In this document: positions 1 through 8,811 of the stretch, one piece after another
Numbering within the stretch: the first letter of the stretch is position 1
Layout: each line of letters opens with the position of its first letter
From: Chthoniobacterales bacterium
GTDB taxonomy: Bacteria; Verrucomicrobiota; Verrucomicrobiia; Chthoniobacterales; UBA10450
Length of the DNA: 24,250 bases
Assembly: GCA_013694945.1 (NCBI GenBank)
Contig: JACDBM010000182.1
Coordinates: 1 to 24,250 of the forward strand
Direction of reading: 5' to 3'
Translations under genes and position numbers: made by a program
The notes under the pieces: generated by a model
What the model was told of the DNA's origin: nothing
The model's database searches: none
What the model saw: only the letters and a program-made list of their open reading frames with translations

Positions 1-245
1 TTGACGGAGCTGATCGATGATTTCGGCGGACGAAATGCTCCCTGCCGGCTCTTGATGGTATTAAAGGCAATAATGCCGGCGACCGCCACCACATGCAGTA
101 CGAGCACGATCAGCAGCGCGCGTGAGAGCTTCATGTTCGGCTCGGACATTTCCTCGTAGTCCATTTCGTCCGAGGCAGCCATCGAGCGGCGCGTGGTGCT
201 GGCGCGGAGCTTACTCTTTCGCATGAGCAACTTGGGTATTTTCAT
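1..245 (-). CDS. Single-pass membrane protein of the dcw cluster, C-terminus cut off by window edge
   Basis: An open frame begins with ATG at 245-243, four bases after the murD stop, and stays open to the window edge (81 complete codons). The N-terminal ~38 residues are basic and then acidic (KIPKLLMRKSKLR, then DEMDYEEMSEP) and look cytoplasmic. One hydrophobic helix follows at about residues 42-62 (ALLIVLVLHVVAVAGIIAF). The chain then enters a polar Ser/Pro/Lys-rich stretch, as expected for an extracytoplasmic linker. The tight spacing to murD places it in the same transcript. It is not FtsW, which normally starts with several membrane helices. In related clusters a small anchored LysM-type or similar wall-binding protein can occupy this slot, but no LysM motif lies in the visible part, so the function is left open. 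I see no clear Shine-Dalgarno, so translational coupling to murD is likely. Confidence 0.7.
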   Translation of the reverse strand, partial: MKIPKLLMRKSKLRASTTRRSMAASDEMDYEEMSEPNMKLSRALLIVLVLHVVAVAGIIAFNTIKSRQGAFRPPKSSISSV

Positions 246-249
246 CGCA

Positions 250-1575
250 TTATTTTTTCAAAGCGTGCACAAGGGCACGAAATTGGTCGCCGCGATCGGC
301 ATAGCTCTTAAACATGTCGAAGGAGGAAGTGCCCGGAGAGAACAGCACTACTTCGCCGGGTTGCGCGAGGAGGTGTGCGCGTTCGACTGCATCGGCAATC
401 GAATGTGCGATTTCACAAGGGACGGCGCCGCGCCAATCGCCGCAGATCCGTTCCGCCATCTCGCCAATCAAAATCGTGGCTCGAACCTTCTCCGCGACCA
501 GCGGCCGGAGCGTGTCGTAAGCAAAACCTTTGTCCTTGCCGCCCGCGATGAGAACAATGGGCCTAGTCTGAGCGAAGAGCGCTTTCTCGACCGCGTGAAG
601 ATTGGTCGCCTTGGAGTCATTGATGTAGGTGACCCCGGCGAGCTCGCGGACAGTTTCGAGCCGGTGCGGTCGGGGCTCGTAGGCGCAAAGCGACGGCACC
701 ATTTGCTCGAAGGAAAGACCCCGCGCGAGACCCACCGCGAGAGTGGCCATCAGGTTTTCAATGTTATGCGAACCGCGCAGTTTCGTGTCGGCGAGACGGA
801 GAACCGGTGTGCCCTTGTAAACGATTGCTCCCCCGGCCAGACGAAAATCGGCCTGGTCTTCATAGGCGCTGAACGTAACCACCCGCGCCTTGATGCCCGG
901 GAGGCTTTCTGCCGCGTTGATCACGGCGACGTCCTCCGCCGTCTGGTAGTCGAAAATTCGGAGCTTGGCGGCCCGGTATTCGCCTAACGAATGGTAGCGG
1001 TCGAGATGGTCGGGGGCAAAGTTCAACCAGACGCTGATCGAAGGCCGGAAGGTGGTGATCGTCTCGAGTTGAAACGAGCTCACCTCGACGGTTAGCACCT
1101 CCAGGTCGCGACCCTCGCGCGCGACTTCCGAGAGGGGCCTGCCAATGTTGCCGCAGGCAATTGTCTTTTGCCCGCAGGCGTTCAGCATCTGGGCCAGCAG
1201 CTCTGTGGTGGTCGTTTTGCCATTCGTGCCTGTAATTGCCACGACCGGCAATCCACACGAGCGCCAGCCCAGTTCCAGCTCACCGATCATCTCCAGACCG
1301 CGTTTGGAAAAACTCTGCCCGAGCGGTGAGGCGGGATCGATCCCGGGGCTCAGAACCACCATTTCGTAGCGCGCCGCATCGCGTTCCGCGGCCGGCCCGC
1401 AGATTACCTCGATGCCTCTCGCACGCAGACCCTCGATCGTAGTCTTGAGGATCGTTTTCTCCTCTGCGCTATCGAGGACGGTGACCGCTGCGCCCTCGTC
1501 TTTCAGCAAGTGCGCGGCCGCGGTTCCACTTAATCCCGCTCCCAGAACTGCCACTTTTCGATCCGTGTAGCGCAC
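250..1575 (-). CDS. murD: UDP-N-acetylmuramoylalanine--D-glutamate ligase MurD
   Basis: This cytoplasmic ligase adds D-glutamate to UDP-MurNAc-L-Ala with ATP, the second amino acid step of the peptidoglycan stem peptide. The 441-aa length is normal for MurD. Visible signatures are an N-terminal Rossmann-like start (VAVLGAGLSG, about residues 8-17), the Mur-ligase P-loop GTNGKTTTT (116-124), the central motif NFAPDHLDRY, then NDSKATN and GGKDKG in the C-terminal half. The ATG start leaves three bases after the mraY stop, so it is co-translated within the dcw operon. Nothing is missing or truncated. Confidence 0.97.
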   Translation of the reverse strand: MRYTDRKVAVLGAGLSGTAAAHLLKDEGAAVTVLDSAEEKTILKTTIEGLRARGIEVICGPAAERDAARYEMVVLSPGIDPASPLGQSFSKRGLEMIGELELGWRSCGLPVVAITGTNGKTTTTELLAQMLNACGQKTIACGNIGRPLSEVAREGRDLEVLTVEVSSFQLETITTFRPSISVWLNFAPDHLDRYHSLGEYRAAKLRIFDYQTAEDVAVINAAESLPGIKARVVTFSAYEDQADFRLAGGAIVYKGTPVLRLADTKLRGSHNIENLMATLAVGLARGLSFEQMVPSLCAYEPRPHRLETVRELAGVTYINDSKATNLHAVEKALFAQTRPIVLIAGGKDKGFAYDTLRPLVAEKVRATILIGEMAERICGDWRGAVPCEIAHSIADAVERAHLLAQPGEVVLFSPGTSSFDMFKSYADRGDQFRALVHALKK

Positions 1576-1578
1576 AGT

Positions 1579-2679
1579 TTATCGGAGTTTCAGCGTTGCG
1601 AGGCCGAGGAGCGCGAAGACGGCGGAGAGAATCCAGAACCGCACGATCACGGTGTTCTCTTTCCAGCCGCTCAACTCGAAGTGATGGTGGATCGGCGACA
1701 TTGCGAAGATGCGTTTGCCTGTCGTTTTGAAACTGAGCACCTGAAGGATGACCGAGGCCGCCTCGATCACGAATACACCGCCCACCACCGTGAGCAGCAG
1801 TTCCTGCTTGCAACAGATCGCGACAATGCCAATGAGCCCGCCAATCGCGAGCGACCCCGTGTCGCCCATGAAGACTTTCGCCGGATAACAGTTGAACCAG
1901 AGGAACCCGAGGCCCGCGCCGACGAGTGCCGCGCAGACGACCGTCAGCTCGCCGGTGAATTGATAGAACGGAACCTGCAGGTATTCGGCGATGCGGAAAT
2001 TGCCGGCCGCGTATGTCAGGAGCGCATAGGTGAACGCGACCGTGATCGTGCAGCCGGTCGCGAGTCCATCGAGTCCATCCGTCAGGTTGACGGCGTTGGA
2101 TGCGCCCGCGATCACGATCGCGAAAAAGACGAACGTGAAGACACCCATATTGGCGATGATCGGCGCCTTGAAGAATGGAACGTAAAGCGAACGCGCCTGC
2201 ACCTGAAGCAAGGGGCTGGTGAGAAAGACGGCCGTGGCCACGGCGGCGACCGCCAGCTGAATAACCAGCTTTACGCGGCCGTTGATTCCCTCTGATTTCT
2301 TCTTCGTCACCTTGAGGTAGTCATCCGCGAACCCGAGTGCGCCGAGGACAGTCATGGCAAAAAGAGCGAGCCAGACGAACCGATTGTCAGGCCGGGCCCA
2401 GAGGACGCTGGCGATGAAGACAGCGCCGATGATCAGCACTCCGCCCATTGTCGGCACGCCTTTCTTTCCGCCATGCAATTCCGCGAGCCGATGCACTTCG
2501 GCCGCGGTGCGAATGGGCTGGCCGACCTTCAGCGAAATCAATTTGCGGATAATGAAGTTTCCGCAGATCAGCGAAATCGTGAACGCGGTGATGGCCGCGG
2601 CAACGGCGCGGAAGGTGACGTAGGTAAAGACATTCAGCCCCCCGAAGCGGTCGCTCATCAGATGCAGGTAGTACATCAT
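1579..2679 (-). CDS. mraY: Phospho-N-acetylmuramoyl-pentapeptide transferase MraY
   Basis: MraY is the integral membrane enzyme that transfers phospho-MurNAc-pentapeptide onto undecaprenyl phosphate, giving lipid I. The 366-aa protein is almost wholly hydrophobic, with about ten predicted helices. Diagnostic family motifs are all present: GKKGVPTMGG, FADDYLKV with the paired catalytic aspartates, NLTDGLDGLA, MGDTGS and the histidine loop PIHHHFE near the C-terminus. The ATG start overlaps the murF stop as ATGA, indicating translational coupling. A second in-frame ATG follows directly, so the true start could be one codon later. Confidence 0.97.
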   Translation of the reverse strand: MMYYLHLMSDRFGGLNVFTYVTFRAVAAAITAFTISLICGNFIIRKLISLKVGQPIRTAAEVHRLAELHGGKKGVPTMGGVLIIGAVFIASVLWARPDNRFVWLALFAMTVLGALGFADDYLKVTKKKSEGINGRVKLVIQLAVAAVATAVFLTSPLLQVQARSLYVPFFKAPIIANMGVFTFVFFAIVIAGASNAVNLTDGLDGLATGCTITVAFTYALLTYAAGNFRIAEYLQVPFYQFTGELTVVCAALVGAGLGFLWFNCYPAKVFMGDTGSLAIGGLIGIVAICCKQELLLTVVGGVFVIEAASVILQVLSFKTTGKRIFAMSPIHHHFELSGWKENTVIVRFWILSAVFALLGLATLKLR

Positions 2680-4067
2680 GAGGTGGTCCCGGCTGAAGCG
2701 CGGCTTGCAAATTCTTCCAGGACACGTTCCGTCCGCGCGGCACGGCTGCCTTTCACTAAAACGAGATCGCCGGGTGATGTAATCTCGGTCAAAAGTTCGG
2801 CCGCCGCGGCGGGACTGGCGACGTTCGTCGCCTCTTCAAGGCCTGCGCCTTGCGCAGCCTGAGCGATTTCGGCACTGAGTTCGCCGATCGTGATCAGACG
2901 ATCGATCCGCAGCGCCGCGGCAGCGTGGCCGACTTCCGCATGACCGCGAGAAGATTCCACGCCCAGTTCCCTCATGTGGCCGAGAACAGCGATCCGCTGT
3001 CCCTCCGCATCGAGTTCGACAAGCGTGCGCAATGCGGCCTTCATCGACTCGGGGTTCGCGTTGTAGCTGTCATCGAGGAATCGCACGCCGCGAATTTCCC
3101 GCAGTTGCAAACGCGCTTTCGTCAGGGGCGTCGAAGCCAGCCCCGCAGCACAATCTTCCAAGGAAAGGCCGAAAGCGCGTCCGGCGGCGATCGCGAGAAT
3201 CGCATTCTGGACCATGTGCAACCCGGGAACCGGCAACTGCGCCCGGCAGCGATGTGCGCCTTCGAGGACAGTGAACTCCGAGCCTCCAGCGCTTTGCCGG
3301 ATTTCTTCCGCGCGCAAAGAGCCGGCGTGGATACCGGCGAAAATTGTCTTCGCCCGAGTGCGGCGAGCAATCGCGGCGCTGAAGGGATCGTCGGCATTCA
3401 GGATCACGGTTCCGGCGTTCCCGACACATTCGGCGAGCGCGCCTTTCTCCAGCGCAATCGCTTCGCGGGAACCCATAAATTCGATGTGTGCGATGCCGAT
3501 ATTGGTGATGACGGCAGCATCCGGCGCAGCGATTTGCGCGAGCGACGCAATCTCGCCCGGATGATTCATCCCCAGCTCCCAGACCCCGATCTCGTCTTCC
3601 GAGCTGGCCTCGAGAATAGTTTGAGGCAACCCAACGTGGTTGTTGAAATTTCCTTCCGTCTTGGTGACGTGGAACCGGTGTCCCAAGGCGGCGGCGACGA
3701 AGTCTTTCGTGCTCGTTTTGCCGTTGCTGCCGGTAATCGCGATTACCTTCAGGCCTAACGACCGGCGATAACCAGCGGCGATTTGCTGGTAGGCGGCAAG
3801 CGTGTCGGTGACGCGAATCAACGCGAATTGCGCGGGCGCTGTTCCACTCCAGCCGTGCTCGACCAATGCCCCGGCCGCGCCGCGCTCCCATGTTTGCGCG
3901 ATGAAGCGATGGCCGTCGAAATTCTCCCCGCGAATCGGAACGAAAAGATCGCCGGCTTGGATGGTGCGCGAGTCGGTGCTGAGGCGCGTGATCTGCGCGT
4001 TCGGATCGCCAGCGGTGAGTACGCCTTTCGCGAACTCCGCGATTTTGGAAAGAGGAAGCGTGTCCAT
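2676..4067 (-). CDS. murF: UDP-N-acetylmuramoyl-tripeptide--D-alanyl-D-alanine ligase MurF
   Basis: MurF joins D-Ala-D-Ala to the UDP-MurNAc-tripeptide in the cytoplasm. With the ATG at 4067 the protein has 463 aa, the usual length. It begins in the family pattern with an N-terminal substrate domain (DSRTIQAGDLFVPIRGE), the P-loop GSNGKTST at 113-120, FNNHVGLPQT just after, and a C-terminal Mur-ligase domain with DSYNANPESM. The frame stays open upstream to a TTG at 4115, but that extension (RQPALPRSLWLRSKT) lies inside the 4095-4142 inverted repeat and is not family-like, so I prefer the ATG. The stop overlaps mraY. The gap back to murE is 93 bases, the only sizeable gap inside this dcw run. 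Confidence 0.95.
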   Translation of the reverse strand: MDTLPLSKIAEFAKGVLTAGDPNAQITRLSTDSRTIQAGDLFVPIRGENFDGHRFIAQTWERGAAGALVEHGWSGTAPAQFALIRVTDTLAAYQQIAAGYRRSLGLKVIAITGSNGKTSTKDFVAAALGHRFHVTKTEGNFNNHVGLPQTILEASSEDEIGVWELGMNHPGEIASLAQIAAPDAAVITNIGIAHIEFMGSREAIALEKGALAECVGNAGTVILNADDPFSAAIARRTRAKTIFAGIHAGSLRAEEIRQSAGGSEFTVLEGAHRCRAQLPVPGLHMVQNAILAIAAGRAFGLSLEDCAAGLASTPLTKARLQLREIRGVRFLDDSYNANPESMKAALRTLVELDAEGQRIAVLGHMRELGVESSRGHAEVGHAAAALRIDRLITIGELSAEIAQAAQGAGLEEATNVASPAAAAELLTEITSPGDLVLVKGSRAARTERVLEEFASRASAGTTS

Positions 4068-4094
4068 CGTCTTAGAGCGTAACCAAAGACTTCT

Positions 4095-4142
4095 GGGGAG
4101 CGCAGGCTGCCGCAAACTGCAGGCGGGCAGCCGGCGCTCCCC
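4095..4142. repeat. Large intergenic inverted repeat (hairpin / REP-like) between murE and murF
   Basis: Two 17-nt arms (4095-4111, GGGGAGCGCAGGCTGCC, and 4126-4142, GGCAGCCGGCGCTCCCC) are reverse complements at 16 of 17 positions and flank a 14-nt spacer that itself contains GCA-AAC-TGC. It lies in the only substantial gap of this dcw run, 18 bases after the murE stop and 27 bases before the murF start. No T-tract follows on the minus strand, so it is not a classical intrinsic terminator. It could be a REP-type dispersed palindrome, an mRNA-processing or stability hairpin, or a partial attenuator. I see no second copy in the window. Confidence 0.85.
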
Positions 4143-4160
4143 GGAATATCAATTCACGCG

Positions 4161-5642
4161 TCATTCGAATTCGACCGGGCTGTTTTCCAGAGCGCGCCGC
4201 GCCACCTGAATGTCGTCGAACGGGATCGTGTTGTCGGCGAACTCCTGGTACGTCTCGTGTCCTTTGCCGGCGATCAGGATGACGTCGCGCGGCTGCGCCA
4301 GACCGATGGCGCGCGCGATCGCCTGCGCGCGATCGGTAATCTTTTCGTATCGCTCGGAGCGAAATCCTTGCTCGACTTCCGCAATAATCGCATCGGGATC
4401 TTCCTTCCGCGGATTGTCCGACGTCACGATGCTGAAATCAGCGTGCTGATCCGCTACTGCAGCCATCAAGGGACGTTTCTGTCGATCGCGATCGCCACCG
4501 CATCCGAAGATCACGATCAATTTGCGCGGAGATAATTCACGCAGCGTCTTGAGCACGTTCAGCAATGCATCGGGCGTGTGCGCATAATCGACAAAGACCT
4601 GGAACTGCCGTTTGGCGGGCACAGCTTCGAGGCGGCCGGGGACCTGCGGTGATTTCGCGAGGCTTAAGATTGCTTCACGCAAACCGACACCGAGACTGCT
4701 GGCCGCAGCCAGGGCGGCAAGCGAATTAGCGACGTTAAATCGGCCGATGAGCGGAACGCGCACGAGGTAGCTCTTGCCGCGGGCGTCAAGCTGATAAGAT
4801 GTGCCGGCGAATTCCGGACGGTAGTTTGAGGCGCGGAAATCAGCGCGGGCGCTCATGCCGTAAGTGAGGACGGGGAAATCTTTCCCGAGCTGATCCACGA
4901 TCCGGGCGCCGTAACGGTCGTCGATGTTCACCAAGGCAACGAACTTCTTCTTCGCTTCCTGTTTTGAAAGATCGGTGAAGAGCTTCAGTTTCGACTCAAA
5001 GTAGCTCTCCATTGTGCCGTGAAAATCAAGGTGGTCCTGCGTTAGATTCGTGAAGACCGCCACATCCCACTCAAGTCCGCGCGTTCGTTCCTGGACAAGC
5101 GCGTGCGACGAGACTTCCATGACGGCCGCTTTGCATCCGGCGTTCACCATTTGGGCGAGTAACTCCTGTACTTCGAGCGACTCGGGCGTGGTGCGAATCG
5201 CGGGCAGAACCCGCTCGGCGATCTCATAGCGAACCGTGCCGATCAGTCCGCAACGCAGCCCCGCTTTTTCGCAGATGTGTTTGATCAGGAAGGTAGCGGT
5301 CGTTTTCCCATTCGTGCCGGTGACGCCTGCCATTTTAAGCCGGCGCACGGGTCGTTCGTAAAAGGCCGCTGCCAGATCGGCGAGCGCCACCCGAGTGTTC
5401 GCCACCTGCACGCAGGTGGCGCGAGGCTGTTGCAAGATGCGCTCCGCCACGATCACGGACGCTCCTTTCTCGACTGCCTGATCGATGAACTGATGGCCGT
5501 CGTTCTTCTCGCCAGGCAACGCGACGAAGAGGCTGTTTTTCTGCACGCGCCGCGAGTCATACGCGACACTTTCCACCTGGCGATCAACCGGGCCGACGAT
5601 GGACTGCGGCTGGATCGCCGCGAGGAGATTTTTGAGCAGCAT
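4161..5642 (-). CDS. murE: UDP-N-acetylmuramoyl-tripeptide synthetase MurE (meso-diaminopimelate type)
   Basis: MurE adds the third residue of the stem peptide. The 493-aa length matches the family. Features in order: substrate domain with DSRRVQKNSLFVALPG (29-44), P-loop GTNGKTT (109-115), TTPESLEVQ, TNLTQDHLDFHGTMESY, the candidate carbamylated lysine in ESKLKLF (K218), and DYAHTPDAL (352-360). The specificity motif DNPRKEDP starts at 409; DNPR marks meso-diaminopimelate-adding enzymes, so the wall is predicted to be DAP type. The KGHE motif is at 460-463. The ATG start lies 28 bases after the ftsI stop with no strong Shine-Dalgarno. A 10-bp-arm palindrome sits inside the gene at 5400-5421. 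Confidence 0.97.
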   Translation of the reverse strand: MLLKNLLAAIQPQSIVGPVDRQVESVAYDSRRVQKNSLFVALPGEKNDGHQFIDQAVEKGASVIVAERILQQPRATCVQVANTRVALADLAAAFYERPVRRLKMAGVTGTNGKTTATFLIKHICEKAGLRCGLIGTVRYEIAERVLPAIRTTPESLEVQELLAQMVNAGCKAAVMEVSSHALVQERTRGLEWDVAVFTNLTQDHLDFHGTMESYFESKLKLFTDLSKQEAKKKFVALVNIDDRYGARIVDQLGKDFPVLTYGMSARADFRASNYRPEFAGTSYQLDARGKSYLVRVPLIGRFNVANSLAALAAASSLGVGLREAILSLAKSPQVPGRLEAVPAKRQFQVFVDYAHTPDALLNVLKTLRELSPRKLIVIFGCGGDRDRQKRPLMAAVADQHADFSIVTSDNPRKEDPDAIIAEVEQGFRSERYEKITDRAQAIARAIGLAQPRDVILIAGKGHETYQEFADNTIPFDDIQVARRALENSPVEFE

Positions 5643-5670
5643 GAGGTATAGGCAAGCGGATGTAGTACGC

Positions 5671-7434
5671 TCAATGGCGGGTAGCGTTGGTTAAGGCGAT
5701 TTGCCCCGCCCTGACCGGTTTGCTGAGTTCCTCATGCGGCTCAAGATCGAGATAACGGGCAGCCTTCTCCGCAATGCGGGAGAAGATCGGCGCAGCGACA
5801 GTGCCGCCGTAGTTCAATTCCGGAGATTTTGTTTTTGCGTCGTCGAGAGTCACGAGCGCGACGAACTGCGGATCTTCCGCGGGCATATAGCCGGAAAACG
5901 AGACGACGTATTTGCCCTGTTCGTAGCCACCTTTGGGGTCAACTTTCTGCGCCGTCCCGGTCTTGCCGCAGATCATGAAACCAGGCACCGCCGCGGAGGC
6001 CGCCGTGCCGCGATCGCTTACCACACCCCGGAGAGCGGTTCCGATTTGCTGCGCGGTCTGCGGCGAGATGACCTGACGCAAAACCGTGGGCGCAAACGTG
6101 CTGAGCGATTCGCCATTTGCTTTCGTGATCGACTTCACAATCCGAGGCGTCACGAGCTTGCCGCCATTGGCGATCGCAGCCATCGCCACTGTCATCTGCA
6201 ACGGCGTGACGCCGACCTCGTGGCCCATCGGAATTCGTGTGATGGAAATCTTGCTCCACGAGGCAGGCGGACGAATCACTCCCGGAATTTCGCCGGGTAA
6301 TTCGATCCCGGTGCGTTCGCCGAAGCCGAAGCGGCGGATGTATTCGTAAAACTTTTGCTCGCCCACCGAGAGCGCGAGTTTCGCGGCTCCGATGTTGCTC
6401 GATTTAACAAGAACGTCCTGCACGGTTATCGCTCCGTAACCGTGGTGGTCATGCAAGGCGCGGCCGCCAAAATTCCAGACGCCGTTCTCGCAAAAGATGG
6501 TCGAGTCCGGTGACACTTTGCGTTCATTCAAGGCCGCGGCCGCGGTCACAATCTTGAACGTGGAGCCGGGCTCCATCATATCGATGACGGCGCGGTTCTT
6601 CATTTCTTCTGGCTTCGCGTCCGCGCGCTGGTTGATGTCGTAGTGCGGCCGGTTCGCCATCGCGAGGATTTCACCGGTGTCGGGCCGCATGAGAATAATC
6701 GTCGCCTTCTCCGGACGGTACTCGCGCACGGCCGCGTCGATTTCGTTCTCGACGATGTTTTGCAGGTTCAGATCGATCGTCAGGTGCACGCGGTGGCCGT
6801 CGCGCGGCGCGCGTTCCTGGCCGCGGTAGAGAACAATTTCCTGGCCCGCGCGGTTATGCTCGATAAAGCGATAGCCATCCTCGCCATGGAGGTAGTCTTC
6901 CATCGAGGCCTCGACGCCTTGGATGCCGCGATGCTCGAAGTCCGTGAACCCAATCACGTGGCAGAGCATCGAGCCGTTCGGATAAACGCGGGTCGAGTCC
7001 CGCTCGAAGTAGATGCCGCGGAGCTTTCCAGCGAGCAGCTTTTTCTTCAGCGCAGCTGTCGCGGCCAGTGGCACCTCGCGCTTCAGCACTACATATCGCC
7101 GGTCGCCCGTCAGCTTCTCCGAAAGTTCTTCCGGCGGAAGTTGCAACGTCTCCGCAAGCAAGGGCGTCAATTCCGCAGGATCGGCGATGTGGGTGGCATC
7201 GGCCACGATCGTCTCGCCCGGAATGTTGTCCGCGAGCACTTCGCCGTTGGCATCGAGGATGGAGCCTCGTTCAGCATAGATGGTTTGCTTGTAAACGTGC
7301 TTTTCGGCGGCGAGGCCGGCGTACTCGTCGTGCTTGATCATCTGCAGATGGACGAGCCGAAACGAAAACGCGCTGAACAACCCCGCAAATGCAAGGCCGA
7401 CAAGCGCGCAACGTGTCCGGCTATTCCACTTCAT
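5671..7434 (-). CDS. ftsI: Division-specific transpeptidase FtsI / class B penicillin-binding protein
   Basis: FtsI is the septal peptidoglycan DD-transpeptidase (PBP3 family), anchored in the inner membrane with a periplasmic catalytic domain. The 587-aa protein has a short basic N-terminus, one membrane anchor at about residues 9-27, a PBP dimerisation domain (RGSILDANGEVLADN, 56-70) and a transpeptidase domain. All catalytic motifs are present: SxxK at 291-294 (STFK), SxN at 345-347 (SSN) and KTG at 491-493. There are no C-terminal PASTA repeats, unlike the SpoVD/PBP2x type. Its start overlaps the ftsL stop by four bases. Adjacency to ftsL and murE supports FtsI over other class B PBPs. 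Confidence 0.96.
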   Translation of the reverse strand: MKWNSRTRCALVGLAFAGLFSAFSFRLVHLQMIKHDEYAGLAAEKHVYKQTIYAERGSILDANGEVLADNIPGETIVADATHIADPAELTPLLAETLQLPPEELSEKLTGDRRYVVLKREVPLAATAALKKKLLAGKLRGIYFERDSTRVYPNGSMLCHVIGFTDFEHRGIQGVEASMEDYLHGEDGYRFIEHNRAGQEIVLYRGQERAPRDGHRVHLTIDLNLQNIVENEIDAAVREYRPEKATIILMRPDTGEILAMANRPHYDINQRADAKPEEMKNRAVIDMMEPGSTFKIVTAAAALNERKVSPDSTIFCENGVWNFGGRALHDHHGYGAITVQDVLVKSSNIGAAKLALSVGEQKFYEYIRRFGFGERTGIELPGEIPGVIRPPASWSKISITRIPMGHEVGVTPLQMTVAMAAIANGGKLVTPRIVKSITKANGESLSTFAPTVLRQVISPQTAQQIGTALRGVVSDRGTAASAAVPGFMICGKTGTAQKVDPKGGYEQGKYVVSFSGYMPAEDPQFVALVTLDDAKTKSPELNYGGTVAAPIFSRIAEKAARYLDLEPHEELSKPVRAGQIALTNATRH

Positions 7435-7799
7435 CTGCCGGCGCGCTGGTTAACGACAGGTTGGACAGCGTCTTCGCCCTGAGTCCCCGCAGGGGTGCTG
7501 ATCCGGACAATGCTCGGCTCGGCGATGGGAATCATCTTCAGGTAGCCCTCCTTCAAACGGCGTTGCAAGGCGGAGCGCGAAGTGAGTGCCGCGATCTGCA
7601 CATTGGCCACGTCGTTCTGCGAGCGCACGCTGGCGAGTTCGTTCTCGAGCGCCTTCCTGCGGTCGCCGAGGTGGTAAAGCTGGACGTTCAGGTAAACATA
7701 AATCAGCCCGGTGAGCGCCAGGAAAGCGGTAATGACGATCCAGCGCGCTAGTGATGGCGCGTTAATGGTGTTGAATTGTTTCCGGCGTGAGCGTTGCAT
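7431..7799 (-). CDS. ftsL: Cell division protein FtsL-like
   Basis: This 122-aa bitopic protein has a basic cytoplasmic N-terminus (RSRRKQ), one membrane helix at about residues 19-40 (WIVITAFLALTGLIYVYLNV) and a periplasmic heptad-like stretch at about 40-85 (LGDRRKALENELASVRSQ) that looks coiled-coil. This layout and the position between rsmH and ftsI are diagnostic of FtsL, which forms the FtsQLB scaffold activating septal synthesis. Sequence conservation in the family is poor, so the call leans on topology and synteny. The ATG directly follows the rsmH stop (TAAATG), and its own stop overlaps ftsI. Confidence 0.85.
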   Translation of the reverse strand: MQRSRRKQFNTINAPSLARWIVITAFLALTGLIYVYLNVQLYHLGDRRKALENELASVRSQNDVANVQIAALTSRSALQRRLKEGYLKMIPIAEPSIVRISTPAGTQGEDAVQPVVNQRAGR

Positions 7800-8723
7800 T
7801 TAGATTCTTTCGGCCACGCGCAGCTTCGCGCTGCGGGACCGTGGGTTAGTGCGTTGTTCGTTCTCTCCCGGCTCGACAGGTTTCGAGGTAATGAGCCTGA
7901 GCATGTAATCAGGATTGGGCCGCGGCGCGGGCCACTCCGGGCGATCCAGAAACTCGTAGCTTCGATCCCGGAAGAAGTTTTTCACGATGCGATCTTCGAG
8001 GGAGTGAAATGCGACCACCGCGATGCGGGCGCCTGCTTCGAGCCGGTTAATTAGTGCGCCCAGCCCTTCCTGCAACGCGCCGAGTTCATCGTTCACTTCC
8101 ATCCGTAACGCCTGAAAGACCTGCGTGGCCGGATGTTTGCGGCCGTGCCGCCAGATGATCTTCTCAATCGCCGCAGCGAGCTGCATGGTCTCGCGAAACG
8201 GAGTCTCCTTACGCTGCTGGACGAGCTCGCTGGCGATGCGCCGCGCAGCCGGTTCCTCGCCCAGTTTGCGAAAAAGCTGACTCAGCTCTTCCTCGCTATA
8301 ATTGTTCACCACGTCGCTCGCCGTAAGCTCGCGGGACGGGTCCATCCGCATGTCGAGCGGGCCGTTTCGCAGCAGGCTGAAACCACGCTCGGCGTTCTCG
8401 AATTGATGCGAGGAGACGCCAAGGTCGAGAACGGCGCCGCCAATCTCGCCGAGGCCAAGTCCGTCCAGCACTTGGGCGGCATCGCGAAAATTTGCGTGCC
8501 GGACCGTGACGCGATCACCAAAACGCGCAAGCCGTTTCGTAGCATAGCTGATCGCCGCCGGATCCTGGTCAAGGGCGAGCACGTCGGCCCCGGCCTGCAA
8601 GATCACTTCGGTGTGACCACCACCGCCGCAGGTTCCATCGACGACAAGTGCGCCGGGGTTTGGCGCGAGCAGCTCCACCACTTCGCGCGCGAGCACCGGA
8701 CGATGATAAGTTGAATCCTCCAT
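7800..8723 (-). CDS. rsmH: 16S rRNA (cytosine1402-N4)-methyltransferase RsmH (MraW)
   Basis: RsmH methylates N4 of C1402 in the ribosomal P-site region of 16S rRNA using S-adenosylmethionine. From the ATG at 8723 the protein has 307 aa, the usual size. It opens with the family signature HRPVLAREV, then the SAM-binding loop VDGTCGGGGHT, LDLGVSSHQ, RGFSLLRNGPLDMRMD, and ends with FHSLEDRIVK and the SAKLRVAERI tail. The start at 8723 is chosen because GAGGAGG lies about 8 bases upstream, giving a strong Shine-Dalgarno. The frame extends to an ATG at 8801, 10 bases after the mraZ stop, but that extra 26-residue leader is not typical of the family. Confidence 0.95.
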   Translation of the reverse strand: MEDSTYHRPVLAREVVELLAPNPGALVVDGTCGGGGHTEVILQAGADVLALDQDPAAISYATKRLARFGDRVTVRHANFRDAAQVLDGLGLGEIGGAVLDLGVSSHQFENAERGFSLLRNGPLDMRMDPSRELTASDVVNNYSEEELSQLFRKLGEEPAARRIASELVQQRKETPFRETMQLAAAIEKIIWRHGRKHPATQVFQALRMEVNDELGALQEGLGALINRLEAGARIAVVAFHSLEDRIVKNFFRDRSYEFLDRPEWPAPRPNPDYMLRLITSKPVEPGENEQRTNPRSRSAKLRVAERI

Positions 8724-8811
8724 TTCCTGCGCCTCCTCTTCGACGGCTGCCGAACCAGCCGAGTGCCACACCGGGCGCTGCCACAACAATAGGTTCATCA
8801 TCTGGAGTTGC

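Noticed and set aside
193..987. A 264-codon plus-strand frame across the left end
   Set aside because: It is antisense to murD and has no family features or ribosome binding site.
3070..3891. Alternative 273-codon minus-strand frame inside murF
   Set aside because: It overlaps murF in another frame, is very Arg-rich and has no recognisable motif, whereas the murF frame carries the full ligase signature.
5400..5421. Palindrome CGCCACCTGC-AC-GCAGGTGGCG
   Set aside because: It is a perfect 10-bp-arm hairpin but lies inside conserved murE coding sequence (ATCVQVANTR); most likely codon coincidence, with no sign of a functional element.
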